A DNA stretch of 64,000 bases from an uncultured Eubacteriales bacterium (GTDB lineage Bacteria > Bacillota > Clostridia > Peptostreptococcales > Anaerovoracaceae), in NCBI GenBank assembly GCA_910583765.1, contig CAJTYS010000014.1, forward strand, positions 1-64,000, read 5' to 3'. Each line of letters begins with the position of its first letter. The first letter of the stretch is position 1. A program made the translations under genes and the position numbers. Under the pieces are notes generated by a model. That model worked only from the letters and a program-made list of their open reading frames with translations. It did no database searches and was not told where the DNA came from. Shown piece after piece: positions 53,676-63,309 of the stretch.

Positions 53676-53856
53676 CGCGCTTCTCCTTTTTCTTTTTATT
53701 GTATGTAGAAAAGGCTCACAATAAAATAATCCAGAAGCGCACTATTGACAAATAGGCATAATTTACTCAAAAATTGTTCTTTTTGTCATATTGTATGATA
53801 AAATTTGACTTTAAATTCATCTTCCCCCTTGTGATTCACAGATCCGTTAAAATGCG

Positions 53857-53883
53857 AAAAAGCATCAAGAACCTGATGCTTTT
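53857..53883. terminator. bidirectional terminator after ABC exporter gene
   Basis: AAAAAGCATCA and TGATGCTTTT form a stem with a six-base loop, with T runs on both strands. It lies about 120 bp past the stop of the minus-strand ABC gene. The remaining sequence in 53676-54004 is AT-rich and shows no gene; it should include the promoter of the XRE regulator. Confidence 0.78.
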
Positions 53884-54004
53884 CCAATCTATATATTTTA
53901 ACACTAATCCTGCCTGTTGTCCTGTACAAATATGTGTCATTTTGTTGAGATTCGCAACAATTCGCATCAATCAAAGCTCTCATTTATCCATGACCATGCG
54001 CAGC

Positions 54005-55627
54005 TTAACTGACTTGCCCCTGCTCGATCTGTATGATCCGATCATATCGTTCCTTTAGCGCTTCCTGCATGTGATGGGTGATGGTGATCAAGGTCAATCC
54101 ATTTTCCGCAAGCAGGCTCCCCTCAATGTCACGGGCCGTTTTTTGATCCACAGCTGACGTCCCTTCATCCAAGATCAGGACTGGAGTCCTGCGGATCAAA
54201 GCTCTGGCCACAGCGATTCTTTGCCGCTGGCCGCCGGAAAGCCGATTGCCGTTTTCTCCGGTCTTTGCGTAAAGACCGCCTTCTAACTGGGGCAGAAACT
54301 TTTTCACTCCGCTTTTGCTCAGCGCCTGCTCCAGTTCTGTCTCGGAAAAATCCTGACCAAGACAGATATTATCATAAATGTCAGTATCAAAGAGATAAAC
54401 ATTCTGATGGATCAATGACACCACTTGACTCAATTCCTGGCGATCCAAATCTTTCACCTCTTTGTCATCATAAAAAATGCTTCCCTGATAGTTTTGAGAA
54501 TATCCGGTCATCAGCTTTGTCAAAGTGGTTTTTCCACATCCGCTCTCCCCCAGCAGCGCGTATTTTCCACCTGGTTTCAATTCCAAATCAATGCCCTGGA
54601 GCACTTCCTTGCCAGGCTCATAAGCAAACCTTACGTTTTTCAGCGTCAGTCCTTTTTGAAAGCTGGTGTTCCTGCGGGCGCATTCATCCTCCTGGTCCGC
54701 TTGGCTGTTGCAAAAGCGCCCCAGCTTTTCGATAATCGGTTTCACGCTGGTCATCTTCGGCACGTTCTGCATCAGTACCAGCACAGGCACGCTGAAGGTA
54801 GAACTCAGCTGGATCAAAGCCAGCAGCGTCCCTGCGGTGATCTTTCCCCGCAGCACCATATAGGCGGCCACAAAGACCACCACTACCGTACTCAAAGTGG
54901 ACAGCATGTCTGCCAAGCTTTCATTGACCGCAATGAAACAGTCCACACGAAATTTAGCAGTGACCGCAGCCCTGTTTTCCTGTTGAAATTTGCGGCGAAT
55001 ATGACTGCCAATGGAAAAACTTCTGATGACTTCATAGCCGCTGAAAAAGTCCTTTGTCTTTTCCGTGAACGCGGCCAATGCGTCAGAATAACGATCCTGC
55101 CGCTGCTGCAGCGCTTTCCCAAACAAAAGGGGCACCAAGAACATCAGCAGAAGAAACCCCAGCAGGATCCCAGTCACCATGGGACTGAGCCAGCAAAGAA
55201 TCGCTAAGGTAGCCAAAAATAATACGATCATTTGGCAGGAAAGCAGCAATGGGGTCAGATAATTTTCTTCGATCAGTTTCACATCATTGACCACTGCTGA
55301 CAAATAATCCGCGGAATTGCTTTTATAGTAGCTTTCCGGCCTTTTGCGCATCACGCCATCGAAGATCCTGGCCCGCAGGCTGCGAGTCACGTTCCGCAGC
55401 AACACTTTTCCACAAATGGCCTCGGCAAAGCTCAATGCGCAGAGAGCTGCCATATATCCCAAAATCACTGGCAGCAGCTGACGAAATCCATTCATGTCCT
55501 GCCTCACGGCAACATCTAAAATATGCTGCAGCAAAATGGAAACAAACGCAATAGCGACTGCGTTGACTGCTCCCAGCACTACAGCCAGGGCCAATGTCCA
55601 CTTATCTTTTTTCACACAAATTTTCAT
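54005..55627 (-). CDS. ABC transporter, fused permease and ATPase (exporter)
   Basis: The protein is 540 residues from the ATG at 55627 (AAAGGAGGAG upstream). Six membrane helices in residues 10-290 precede a nucleotide-binding domain with Walker A GESGCGKTT, signature LSGGQRQR, Walker B VLILDEGTS and H-loop ITITHH. It is a type IV half-size exporter expected to work as a dimer; the substrate is unknown (peptide, lipid or drug). It lies 141 bp downstream of an ArsR-type regulator with paired operator-like sites between, so it is probably that regulator's target. Confidence 0.9.
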   Translation of the reverse strand: MKICVKKDKWTLALAVVLGAVNAVAIAFVSILLQHILDVAVRQDMNGFRQLLPVILGYMAALCALSFAEAICGKVLLRNVTRSLRARIFDGVMRKRPESYYKSNSADYLSAVVNDVKLIEENYLTPLLLSCQMIVLFLATLAILCWLSPMVTGILLGFLLLMFLVPLLFGKALQQRQDRYSDALAAFTEKTKDFFSGYEVIRSFSIGSHIRRKFQQENRAAVTAKFRVDCFIAVNESLADMLSTLSTVVVVFVAAYMVLRGKITAGTLLALIQLSSTFSVPVLVLMQNVPKMTSVKPIIEKLGRFCNSQADQEDECARRNTSFQKGLTLKNVRFAYEPGKEVLQGIDLELKPGGKYALLGESGCGKTTLTKLMTGYSQNYQGSIFYDDKEVKDLDRQELSQVVSLIHQNVYLFDTDIYDNICLGQDFSETELEQALSKSGVKKFLPQLEGGLYAKTGENGNRLSGGQRQRIAVARALIRRTPVLILDEGTSAVDQKTARDIEGSLLAENGLTLITITHHMQEALKERYDRIIQIEQGQVS

Positions 55628-55652
55628 AGCTCCTCCTTTTATATCAATGAAA

Positions 55653-55721
55653 TATATTTTATGTTTATAGAATATCATGTTATTTTAAATTCGTCAACTA
55701 TATTTTATAATCATCGAATAT
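55653..55721 (-). promoter_or_regulatory. ABC exporter promoter with two copies of an ATATT-N12-AATAT operator-like repeat
   Basis: On the minus strand TTGACG (55692-55697), 17-bp spacer and TATTCT (55669-55674) form a good promoter. A 23-bp sequence starting TATATTTTAT occurs at 55653-55675, overlapping the -10, and at 55699-55721, just upstream of the -35, with about 17 of 23 positions shared. Each copy is itself an imperfect palindrome with ATATT and AATAT arms, the usual form of ArsR-family operators. Confidence 0.6.
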
Positions 55722-55768
55722 TAATCGCCGCTGCATGATAGAATTCTCCAGCTTTCTGCATTTGCTCT

Positions 55769-56800
55769 TTACAACAGCAATTCTCCGATGCTATCCATGA
55801 ACTCTCGCACCGCGTTTTCTTTCAACACATAATAGACTCTGCCGTCTTTTTTTTCTACCCCCACGAACTCGCAGGCAAAAAGCACATTCATGTGGTGGGA
55901 CATGGTGGATGGTGACAAATTCATGGATTCTGCTAGTTCCAAGTTATATTTGCTGGATCGTTTCAGCTGACAGAGGATATCCAGCTTGCTCTTGTCGCTG
56001 AGCGCCTTCATCCTGGCAATCAAACGCTCCTTTTTTTCATCCAGGGACATCCCTTTCTTGACTAAATACTGAACAAAGATTCCCTGGTAGGCTTGCGTAT
56101 AACAAATGATCTGAGAACTTCCGGCAGCAAAAGATGGGTACACTACCGCTCCTGGCACGCAGGCATCCGCGATCTCCAGGAATTGCTGGTCCTCATGCTT
56201 TTTGTAAGCGCTCATGAAAGGCTCTAGCGTCTTCTCCATATCGGAAATCGCTTGTTCAAAAGCAGGGAGATTGGCTGTCACAAGCTCTATCAAAATGGAC
56301 ATCCAATGGACTGGCTGCTCTAAAAACTCCATCAAATGCCATTTCAGGCTGTCCTTGGCTGCTAACTCAGAAAGAAACCGGATGACTTCCCGTTCCTCTT
56401 GAAACCGCAGCTGGATCTTTCGCTCCAAAGGGCCTAGCTCATCCCCCTCATCCTGCAGGATCCATGCCGCGAGACTTCTAATCTCCACATCCGTCACATG
56501 GGTGAAATCCTGGAACCACTCTCTGTTTTCCACTAAAAGCACTGTCAGCAGCAGCAGGAAATTTTCTTCTCCGTCACGAAAGAAAAAATCAAAATGTTCC
56601 TTTCGCACCATGTGTTTTTTAAAACACCGCACATAACGTTCGCTCACCTTGTAATACTTTTTGTAAAACTTTTCCCCATCCACGCCAAAAGCATTGATCT
56701 GCTCCACGATTTTCTCTTTGTCCATCTTCTGTGCGCTGCCGTAGAGCAGAGACAGGGTTTCAAAGATCGGGTCAAATTCATACTTGATCTGCAGCTCCAT
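55769..56800 (-). CDS. large ArsR-family transcriptional regulator
   Basis: This 343-residue protein has its winged helix at the C-terminus (about 255-335), with ALSDKSKLDILCQLKR, YNLELAESMNLSPSTMSHHMNVL and KKDGRVYYVLKENAV, the clear ArsR/SmtB pattern. The N-terminal 250 residues form a helical domain of unknown type, perhaps ligand sensing. No typical metal-binding cysteine box is present. GGGAGG precedes the ATG. It is read toward the ABC exporter and probably represses it. It is divergent from feoAB. Confidence 0.85.
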   Translation of the reverse strand: MELQIKYEFDPIFETLSLLYGSAQKMDKEKIVEQINAFGVDGEKFYKKYYKVSERYVRCFKKHMVRKEHFDFFFRDGEENFLLLLTVLLVENREWFQDFTHVTDVEIRSLAAWILQDEGDELGPLERKIQLRFQEEREVIRFLSELAAKDSLKWHLMEFLEQPVHWMSILIELVTANLPAFEQAISDMEKTLEPFMSAYKKHEDQQFLEIADACVPGAVVYPSFAAGSSQIICYTQAYQGIFVQYLVKKGMSLDEKKERLIARMKALSDKSKLDILCQLKRSSKYNLELAESMNLSPSTMSHHMNVLFACEFVGVEKKDGRVYYVLKENAVREFMDSIGELLL

Positions 56801-56869
56801 ATCATTGTACCTCCCTAAAAAGTTACATTTATTATATGCGCAGCTGGAGACTTCGTCAATTCCTTCCTC

Positions 56870-56900
56870 TTGACAAAATCAGTTAGTTAAACTAAACTAA
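56870..56900 (+). promoter_or_regulatory. feoAB promoter with DtxR/IdeR-like box
   Basis: TTGACA (56870-56875), 17-bp spacer and TAAACT (56893-56898) form the candidate promoter. AGTTAGTTAAACTAAACTAA (56881-56900) covers the spacer and -10; read in reverse it resembles the DtxR/IdeR consensus (TTAGGTTAGSCTAACCTAA). Iron-dependent repression by a DtxR-family protein is therefore likely. Confidence 0.6.
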
Positions 56901-56917
56901 GTTTGGAGGATACGAAT

Positions 56918-59272
56918 ATGACACTAAAAGAATTACAACCTGGCCAAAGCGCTTGCATTGTATCGGTAGGCGGAGAAGGCGCTTTGAGACAGCACTTTCT
57001 GGATATGGGCTTGATCCCCGGCGCAGAAGTGACTGTGATCAAGCTCGCGCCTATGGGAGATCCCATGGAGCTGCGGCTTCATAGCTATGAATTGACCCTG
57101 CGTCTCGCTGACGCGGAACAAATAGAGATCAGCGATGTCCATCATGCGGACATGACAGAAACAAAACCTGGATTTTCTCCAAAATCCCAGCATCCTGGAC
57201 TTGGAGAAAGAGGCATCTACCACACGAAGACAGCCAGTGAACCTCTGCCTCAAGGACAGCAGCTCACCTTTGCTCTGGCAGGGAACCAGAACTGCGGAAA
57301 AACCACGTTGTTCAATCAAATGACCGGTTCCAACCAGCATGTGGGAAATTTCCCTGGCGTGACCGTTGACCGCAAGGATGGGGTGATCAAAGGCTGGAAC
57401 AACACGTTAGTGACCGATCTTCCCGGCATCTATTCCATGTCTCCTTACAGCAGTGAAGAACTTGTGACCAGGCAATTCCTGCTGGAAAGCAGACCTAAGG
57501 CCATCATCAACATTGTGGACGCCACGAATATCGAACGGAACTTGTACCTGACCATGCAGCTCATGGAACTGGGTCTGCCGATGGTCCTGGCTCTCAACAT
57601 GATGGATGAGCTGCGGGAAAACGGCGGCTCTATCCATGTCAATGAAATGGAGTCCATGTTAGGCATTCCAGTCATCCCCATCGCCGCAGCAAAAAACGAA
57701 GGGATCCAAGAATTGATCGACCATGCCATACATATCGCCCAGTACCAAGAGCGGCCGGGCCGAGCTGATTTCTGCGATCCAGAGGATCATCAGGGCGCAG
57801 TGCATCGATGTCTCCATGCCATCATGCACTTGATCGAAGATCATGCGAAGCGAGAACAGATCCCCCTTCGATTCGCTGCCAGCAAATTGGCGGAGGGAGA
57901 TGAAAAGATCTTAAAACAGCTGAAGCTAGATCAAAATGAACAGGAGATCTTAGGGCATGTGATCAAGCAGATGGAAGATGAGCGAGGTCTCGATCAAGCT
58001 GCCGCTATCGCGGACATGCGGTTCCAATTTATTGAAGAAGTATGCGCCCGCACAGTGGTGAAGCCCCGGGAGAGCAAGGAACATACTAGAAGCCTGAAAA
58101 TTGATCAGATCCTTACAGGAAAATTCACTGCCTTACCTGCCTTCGCAGGGATTATGGCCCTGGTTTTCTGGCTCACCTTTGGCATCATCGGCACCTGGCT
58201 CTCAGACCTTTTGGACGCAGGCATCACCTGGCTTTCTGGACTGGTGGACCAGGGGCTGAGGGCTTATGAGATCAATCCGGTCATCCATTCCCTGGTGATC
58301 GATGGCGTGTTTGCGGGCGTGGGAAGCGTCCTTAGCTTCCTGCCGATTATCGTCACCCTGTTTTTCTTTCTTTCCATACTGGAAGACAGCGGTTACATGG
58401 CCAGGGTCGCTTTTGTCATGGATAAACTGCTGCGAAAAGTAGGGCTTTCCGGCAGGAGCATTGTGCCTATGCTGGTGGGCTTTGGCTGCACGGTGCCTGG
58501 CGTAATGGCAAGCCGCACCCTTCCTTCGGAGCGAGATCGAAAGATGACGATCTTATTGACGCCTTTTATGAGCTGTTCCGCCAAGCTGCCGATCTACGCT
58601 CTGTTCACTGCGGCGTTTTTCCCAAAATACGGCGCAGCAGTAATGATCGCTCTTTACTTCACAGGGATTCTGGTAGGCATCTTGTATGCCTTTTTGCTAA
58701 AAGGGACCATGTTCAAAGGAGAACCCGTGCCTTTTGTCATGGAGCTTCCCAATTACCGGCTGCCTGGTCTGAAAAACGTATGGCAGCTGCTGTGGGAAAA
58801 AGCCCGAGATTTTATTACTCGAGCTTTTACCGTGATTTTCATAGCAACGATCATTATTTGGTTTTTGCAGACATTTGACAGCCGTCTCAATGTGGTGACA
58901 GATTCCCAGGAAAGCCTGCTGGCTGCCATTGCCGGAGTCATTGCTCCGATCTTTCTTCCGCTGGGATTTGGCGACTGGAAGATTTCTACGGCCCTGATCA
59001 CCGGCTTCACGGCCAAGGAAAGCGTGGTTTCCACGCTGACTGTGCTTTTAGGAGGAAGCACGGATGCTCTTGCCAGTCTTTTCACGCCCCTGACCGCTAT
59101 CGTGTTCCTGGTGTTCACGCTGCTCTACACGCCTTGCGTTGCCGCCATTTCCTCTGTTCGCCGAGATCTAGGTGGAAAGTGGGCCCTTGGCGTGGTCATG
59201 GTCCAGTGCGTCATCGCCTGGCTTATTGCCTGGATCGTCAGGCTGGCAGGCATGATGCTGGGGATTGGCTGA
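56918..59272 (+). CDS. feoB: ferrous iron transporter FeoA-FeoB fusion
   Basis: The protein is 784 residues from the ATG at 56918 (TTTGGAGG upstream). Residues 1-80 are a FeoA SH3-like domain (LKELQPGQSACIVSVGG, HFLDMGLIPGAEVTVI). A linker leads to the FeoB GTPase with G1 GNQNCGKTT (122-130), switch FPGVTVDRKDG and DLPGIYS. From about residue 410 the membrane part has gate motifs such as VPMLVGFGCTVPGVMASRTL and FTAKESVVSTL. FeoB imports Fe2+; fused FeoA is known in some anaerobes. A DtxR-like box in the promoter suggests iron repression. Confidence 0.95.
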   Translation: MTLKELQPGQSACIVSVGGEGALRQHFLDMGLIPGAEVTVIKLAPMGDPMELRLHSYELTLRLADAEQIEISDVHHADMTETKPGFSPKSQHPGLGERGIYHTKTASEPLPQGQQLTFALAGNQNCGKTTLFNQMTGSNQHVGNFPGVTVDRKDGVIKGWNNTLVTDLPGIYSMSPYSSEELVTRQFLLESRPKAIINIVDATNIERNLYLTMQLMELGLPMVLALNMMDELRENGGSIHVNEMESMLGIPVIPIAAAKNEGIQELIDHAIHIAQYQERPGRADFCDPEDHQGAVHRCLHAIMHLIEDHAKREQIPLRFAASKLAEGDEKILKQLKLDQNEQEILGHVIKQMEDERGLDQAAAIADMRFQFIEEVCARTVVKPRESKEHTRSLKIDQILTGKFTALPAFAGIMALVFWLTFGIIGTWLSDLLDAGITWLSGLVDQGLRAYEINPVIHSLVIDGVFAGVGSVLSFLPIIVTLFFFLSILEDSGYMARVAFVMDKLLRKVGLSGRSIVPMLVGFGCTVPGVMASRTLPSERDRKMTILLTPFMSCSAKLPIYALFTAAFFPKYGAAVMIALYFTGILVGILYAFLLKGTMFKGEPVPFVMELPNYRLPGLKNVWQLLWEKARDFITRAFTVIFIATIIIWFLQTFDSRLNVVTDSQESLLAAIAGVIAPIFLPLGFGDWKISTALITGFTAKESVVSTLTVLLGGSTDALASLFTPLTAIVFLVFTLLYTPCVAAISSVRRDLGGKWALGVVMVQCVIAWLIAWIVRLAGMMLGIG

Positions 59273-59403
59273 TGCTCCCTTGTTCCATTTCATTTCCAGT
59301 GTATCCAGGCAATTTGGCAATTTGGCCAGCATGCCATTGCATAGGACACTTCCTGCGGAAAGGATCCTTTCTGCCCATCTCATTGTTCCTACTGTGCATC
59401 ATG

Positions 59404-59435
59404 AAAAGTGCGCTTGTTGATCAAGCGCACTTTTT
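59404..59435. terminator. bidirectional terminator between feoAB and MCP gene
   Basis: AAAAGTGCGCTTG and CAAGCGCACTTTTT form a perfect stem with a five-base loop and A/T runs on both sides. It serves the plus-strand feoAB gene and the opposite MCP gene. Nothing else is seen in 59273-59498. Confidence 0.92.
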
Positions 59436-59498
59436 AAAAGCTTTATGCTATTGTCTTTCATCCATTCTTTTTCAAAGCAACAATGTTCCTCCTAGAAT

Positions 59499-60791
59499 CT
59501 AGCCAACTTTGAATTCTGCCATCAGATTGTGCATTGTGTCCGCCTGATTAGACAGCTGTTCACCAGCTGCCGCGCATTCTTCGCTAGTAGCGGAATTCGT
59601 CTGTACCACTGCGGAAATCTGTTCGATCCCTTCATTCACCTGAGCGATGGCATCTGTCTGATTTCCAATAGCGATGGTCACATCTCCCATCAGACTAACA
59701 GCTTTTCCAGCTAGCTGGGCAGTTTCGTCCAAAGCCGCCGTTACTTTTCCCATGACCTCGGAGCCTTCCCGCACTGCGTTGACCGATGTTTCAATCAGAT
59801 CCTTCGTGGCTTTTGCCGCTTCATCGGATTTAGAAGCCAAGTTGCGCACTTCATCAGCCACAACAGCGAATCCTTTTCCAGCTGTACCTGCCCGAGCCGC
59901 CTCGACAGCAGCGTTCAGAGCCAGGATATTCGTCTGAAAAGCAATGTCTTCGATGGTAGAAATAATCTTGCCAATCTCCTGTGATGAAGTGGAGATGTTT
60001 TCCATGGCCACGCTGAGCTGACGAACATGTTCATTGCTGGACAGCAGCTTCTGTCCGGCTTCATTTCCGCTGCTGTTCGCTTCATCCGCGTCAGCTGCGG
60101 TCTTCTTGGAGTTGTCAGAAATCTCAGCCATGGTTGCAGACAGCTCTTCTACGGAACTGGCCTGCTCCGTTACGCTCTGCGCCAAATGCTGCGCGCTCTC
60201 AGACACCTGTCCCACACCAGCGTTCACCTGATCCGCGACCGTGGTGATCTGATTCATGGTGTGCTTCATCTTGTCAGCAATGGAACGGAACGATACTAAC
60301 AGAGGCCGGAAGCCGCCTATGTACTCGTTAGGACAAACTGAATCAACTGTGAAATCACCTTCAGCCATGGTTGCCAAGAAAGCGTTCTCATCGCTGATGA
60401 TGGCATTCAATTTCCGAGACAGTTCGCGAACCTGGTCGGACAAGACACCCAGTTCATCCGCGGAATGATAATCCAACTGAACGTCTAAATCGCCCTGGGC
60501 CAGCTTCACAGTGGCATCCGCGATCTGTTTCACCGGAGTCTGGATGCTGCGGATGATCGCAGAAGCGAACACCAGGCTGACAATGACAACCACAGCCAAG
60601 ATCACAATCAGTATGATCATGGAAACCTCCACGATTTTGGTGGCTTCGCCGCTCAGTTCAGCCATTTCTTTCATGGTTCCGCTCATCCGACTCAACTGCA
60701 CGAACGAAACAATGCCAATGATCAACATGCCGGCTATGGCAATGGCTACCATCAGGAACAGCTTGGCAGAAAGCTTCATGTCTTTAAACAT
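59499..60791 (-). CDS. methyl-accepting chemotaxis protein with minimal sensor loop
   Basis: This 430-residue protein has two membrane helices (about 10-32 and 56-78) separated by only some twenty residues, so it has no external ligand-binding domain. A HAMP domain (about 80-135) is followed by a signalling domain whose hairpin tip is EDIAFQTNILALNAAVEAARAGTAG split over residues 285-310. Such receptors likely sense internal or membrane signals. AGGAGG precedes the ATG. It begins 35 bp after an XRE regulator and is probably co-transcribed with it. No other chemotaxis genes are in the window. Confidence 0.9.
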   Translation of the reverse strand: MFKDMKLSAKLFLMVAIAIAGMLIIGIVSFVQLSRMSGTMKEMAELSGEATKIVEVSMIILIVILAVVVIVSLVFASAIIRSIQTPVKQIADATVKLAQGDLDVQLDYHSADELGVLSDQVRELSRKLNAIISDENAFLATMAEGDFTVDSVCPNEYIGGFRPLLVSFRSIADKMKHTMNQITTVADQVNAGVGQVSESAQHLAQSVTEQASSVEELSATMAEISDNSKKTAADADEANSSGNEAGQKLLSSNEHVRQLSVAMENISTSSQEIGKIISTIEDIAFQTNILALNAAVEAARAGTAGKGFAVVADEVRNLASKSDEAAKATKDLIETSVNAVREGSEVMGKVTAALDETAQLAGKAVSLMGDVTIAIGNQTDAIAQVNEGIEQISAVVQTNSATSEECAAAGEQLSNQADTMHNLMAEFKVG

Positions 60792-60826
60792 ATGTAATTC
60801 CTCCTAAAATGAAATAATCCTGTGCT

Positions 60827-61129
60827 TTATTTTTTGGTCGTGAAAACTCGCAAAAAATGATCCAAAGCAGTTTGCTGTTCTTTTGTCAGGTCCGGAATCT
60901 TGATGGTATAAACATGATCCAGTCCCAATAAATAGTCCAGGGACGTATCCAATAAAACCGCGATTTGCCTTGCCCGATCTAACGATGGATCCTGCACATT
61001 GTTTTCGTACCGATAAATCGTTTCTTTGCTCACGCCCAGCTTCTTGGCGAACACTGCTCTGGAAAAGCCGCGTTCTTCCCGCAGCTGCCTTAATCTATAG
61101 CCAAAATCGTAAACAATTTCATTCGACAT
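60827..61129 (-). CDS. XRE-family helix-turn-helix regulator
   Basis: This 100-residue protein has an HTH in residues 8-62 (RQLREERGFSRAVFAKKLGVSKETIYRYE) and a C-terminal helix. It resembles small Cro/C1-type regulators. GAGGTGT precedes the ATG. A possible operator, AAATACGA (61173-61180) with TCGTATTT (61203-61210), lies upstream in the spacer. It heads the transcript that continues into the MCP gene. Confidence 0.83.
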   Translation of the reverse strand: MSNEIVYDFGYRLRQLREERGFSRAVFAKKLGVSKETIYRYENNVQDPSLDRARQIAVLLDTSLDYLLGLDHVYTIKIPDLTKEQQTALDHFLRVFTTKK

Positions 61130-61239
61130 ACCGACACCTCATGCACTCTATTGTACCCCACAGAAATATACGAAATACGATGTTAAACCATTAATATAAT
61201 AGTCGTATTTAGTTGTTTTTTTAGAATTTACTCCTGACC

Positions 61240-63309
61240 TTAGCCATGTTCTTCCACATTGCGCTTAAAACTAACGTAGGTGACCGCGAAATACACTAGA
61301 TAGATGCTGAAAAACAGCAGTATGGTTTTGCCGAAAAACTCACCTGCGAAGGCCGGCACGCCAGTCAGCTCCACAAACCGTCCGCTGATGAACAAGATCA
61401 TCTTCCCGCTGATGACCATGGCCAGGAGCGCCGGACACAAGTAATACGCTGCCAGCTGTTTCAGCACCAGCCGGCCTCTTTCCCGCTGCCCCATTCCCAG
61501 CTTCGCGAGCACGTCATAGCGAAATTTATACTTTGCCGAATCGCTGAGCTGCTGCACGGAAAGCACAGTCACTGCCACGCACACGAACACCAGGCCAATG
61601 TAAAACAAAGGGATGATAAGAGAGGCCAGCATGTATTTGACCTCCGAGATCAAATCATCCCTTACCAGCACATATGCGGAAAAAGAAATGATGGTGTCAG
61701 AGCCGGGACACAGGTCGCTGTCTCCATATCCTGACGTTTCTTCATCATCCAGATCCATTTGCCGCTCTAGCTGTCCCTGCAGGCCCGAAGGAGCCTCTCC
61801 CTGCAGATCCACTGCCAGCTCAGAATAGTAGGGCTCCATTCGCTCCAGCACTTTATCCGGAACCACGATCATGTAATCCGCGCCATTATGTCCGTCCTGA
61901 GAAAAAGGCTCCGCTCGGATTCCGGCGCAGGAAAGAAATCCCCTGCCCTCCGCTGTTTTCAACCGCAAATCAGCGCCAATACCCTGGACTTCCTCTTCAA
62001 GACGGGGCTTCACCTGCAGCAGGTATTCATCCTGTTCCAGCGCCACTTCCTCATATCCCAGCATGCCCCGCAAATGATTGTAATCGGCAAGGCCCATGTA
62101 AGTGTCCTTGGCATAGTAACAACATGCGTCCGAATCCAGCTCTTTTTGAATCTTGTCTCTGTTAGGCGCGCCGTCCGTTTCCCGGTATATGGTCCCCCAG
62201 GCCTTCAAATGGGTCAGCATCCAGGTGTTCACCTGCGTTTTTCCATCCGTGTATATCCGATAAGAAAAACACTGGGCAGGACCTGCCGTTTTTTCAATCA
62301 GGTTCTTTTCATCAGCGAAAGTTTCTGCCGTGTCACTGCTGTATATCTGTGTGTCAAAAGGAAATTTCTCCTTTAAAACCGTGTTTTCGTATTCACTGAA
62401 CATCAAGGCCACGGACGCGCCCATAAGCGCCAGAGTGAACAGGGCTGTCAAGGTGCCCATGGTGAACTGCATGGTCCTGATCTTAGATGCGAACTGCCGC
62501 AGCAAAAACAGCCTGTGGCCTTTATAAATAGCGCTGCCTTTCTTTCTCACATAACAGATGATCCATGCGGAAAGCCCCCGGTAAAACAGATAGATCGTCG
62601 CCACCAGACTGATCAAAAAAAGCGCCAGTTCCCCAGTGTTGGACAGCTTCCCCAGCAAGGCCCAAAATAAAAGGATGAACAGGATGGAAAGGGGCAGCCA
62701 GATCCGTTTTGCTTTTTCCCGATGCTCTTTCACTTCTTCATTGAGGCGCTTCGCGTCCATGAGATCACGGATGTTCATTTTTCTGAATTTGCCTTTGCAC
62801 CGCAAAAGGGCCAGCAGATAGCAGCCCCCATAACAGGCTCCGGTCATGAGCAGGTTCCACTTATCAAAGGAAACGGACAGGTGGTATTCCAGCCGCACCA
62901 TGGCGAACATCACGGCCCAGAGGACTTGCTGCAGCAGGATCCCCAGCAAAATCCCCGCTGCCAGCGCCGCGCCGCCCAGCAGCAGATTTTCCCGCATGTA
63001 CAGTCGGGAAACCGTTTTCTTTTTCATGCCCAGCAGCAGATAAAGACCGAATTCGCTGCTCCGCTTTTCCAGCATGAACCGCACCATATAGTTGATCAGC
63101 CAGGCCACGATCAAAAGGATAAAGAACGTAGCTAGTCCGATCATCACTTCCATGATGGGTTCCACTTCAAAATAAGCCTCCACTTTGTTCTGCGTTATCA
63201 GACTGCTAAAGGCGTACATGAGGGCGGCCACGATGGTCATGGTGAGGATATAGACCATGTAATCCCTAGCCGAACGCTTCATATTGCGTACACTGAGTTT
63301 ACCGAGCAT
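61240..63309 (-). CDS. BceB-type ABC transporter permease
   Basis: The protein is 689 residues from the ATG at 63309; an in-frame GTG at 63321 lies too close to the AGGAGG. An FtsX-type N-terminal block (first helices with KRSARDYMVYILTM, then EKRSSEFGLYLLLGMKKKTVSRL) is followed by about ten helices in all and a large extracellular domain (about residues 320-530) before the last helices (TVLSVQQLSDSAKYKFRYDVLAKLGM). This is the BceB layout of bacitracin and peptide-antibiotic detoxification transporters. It overlaps the ATPase gene by 11 bp. Confidence 0.9.
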   Translation of the reverse strand: MLGKLSVRNMKRSARDYMVYILTMTIVAALMYAFSSLITQNKVEAYFEVEPIMEVMIGLATFFILLIVAWLINYMVRFMLEKRSSEFGLYLLLGMKKKTVSRLYMRENLLLGGAALAAGILLGILLQQVLWAVMFAMVRLEYHLSVSFDKWNLLMTGACYGGCYLLALLRCKGKFRKMNIRDLMDAKRLNEEVKEHREKAKRIWLPLSILFILLFWALLGKLSNTGELALFLISLVATIYLFYRGLSAWIICYVRKKGSAIYKGHRLFLLRQFASKIRTMQFTMGTLTALFTLALMGASVALMFSEYENTVLKEKFPFDTQIYSSDTAETFADEKNLIEKTAGPAQCFSYRIYTDGKTQVNTWMLTHLKAWGTIYRETDGAPNRDKIQKELDSDACCYYAKDTYMGLADYNHLRGMLGYEEVALEQDEYLLQVKPRLEEEVQGIGADLRLKTAEGRGFLSCAGIRAEPFSQDGHNGADYMIVVPDKVLERMEPYYSELAVDLQGEAPSGLQGQLERQMDLDDEETSGYGDSDLCPGSDTIISFSAYVLVRDDLISEVKYMLASLIIPLFYIGLVFVCVAVTVLSVQQLSDSAKYKFRYDVLAKLGMGQRERGRLVLKQLAAYYLCPALLAMVISGKMILFISGRFVELTGVPAFAGEFFGKTILLFFSIYLVYFAVTYVSFKRNVEEHG

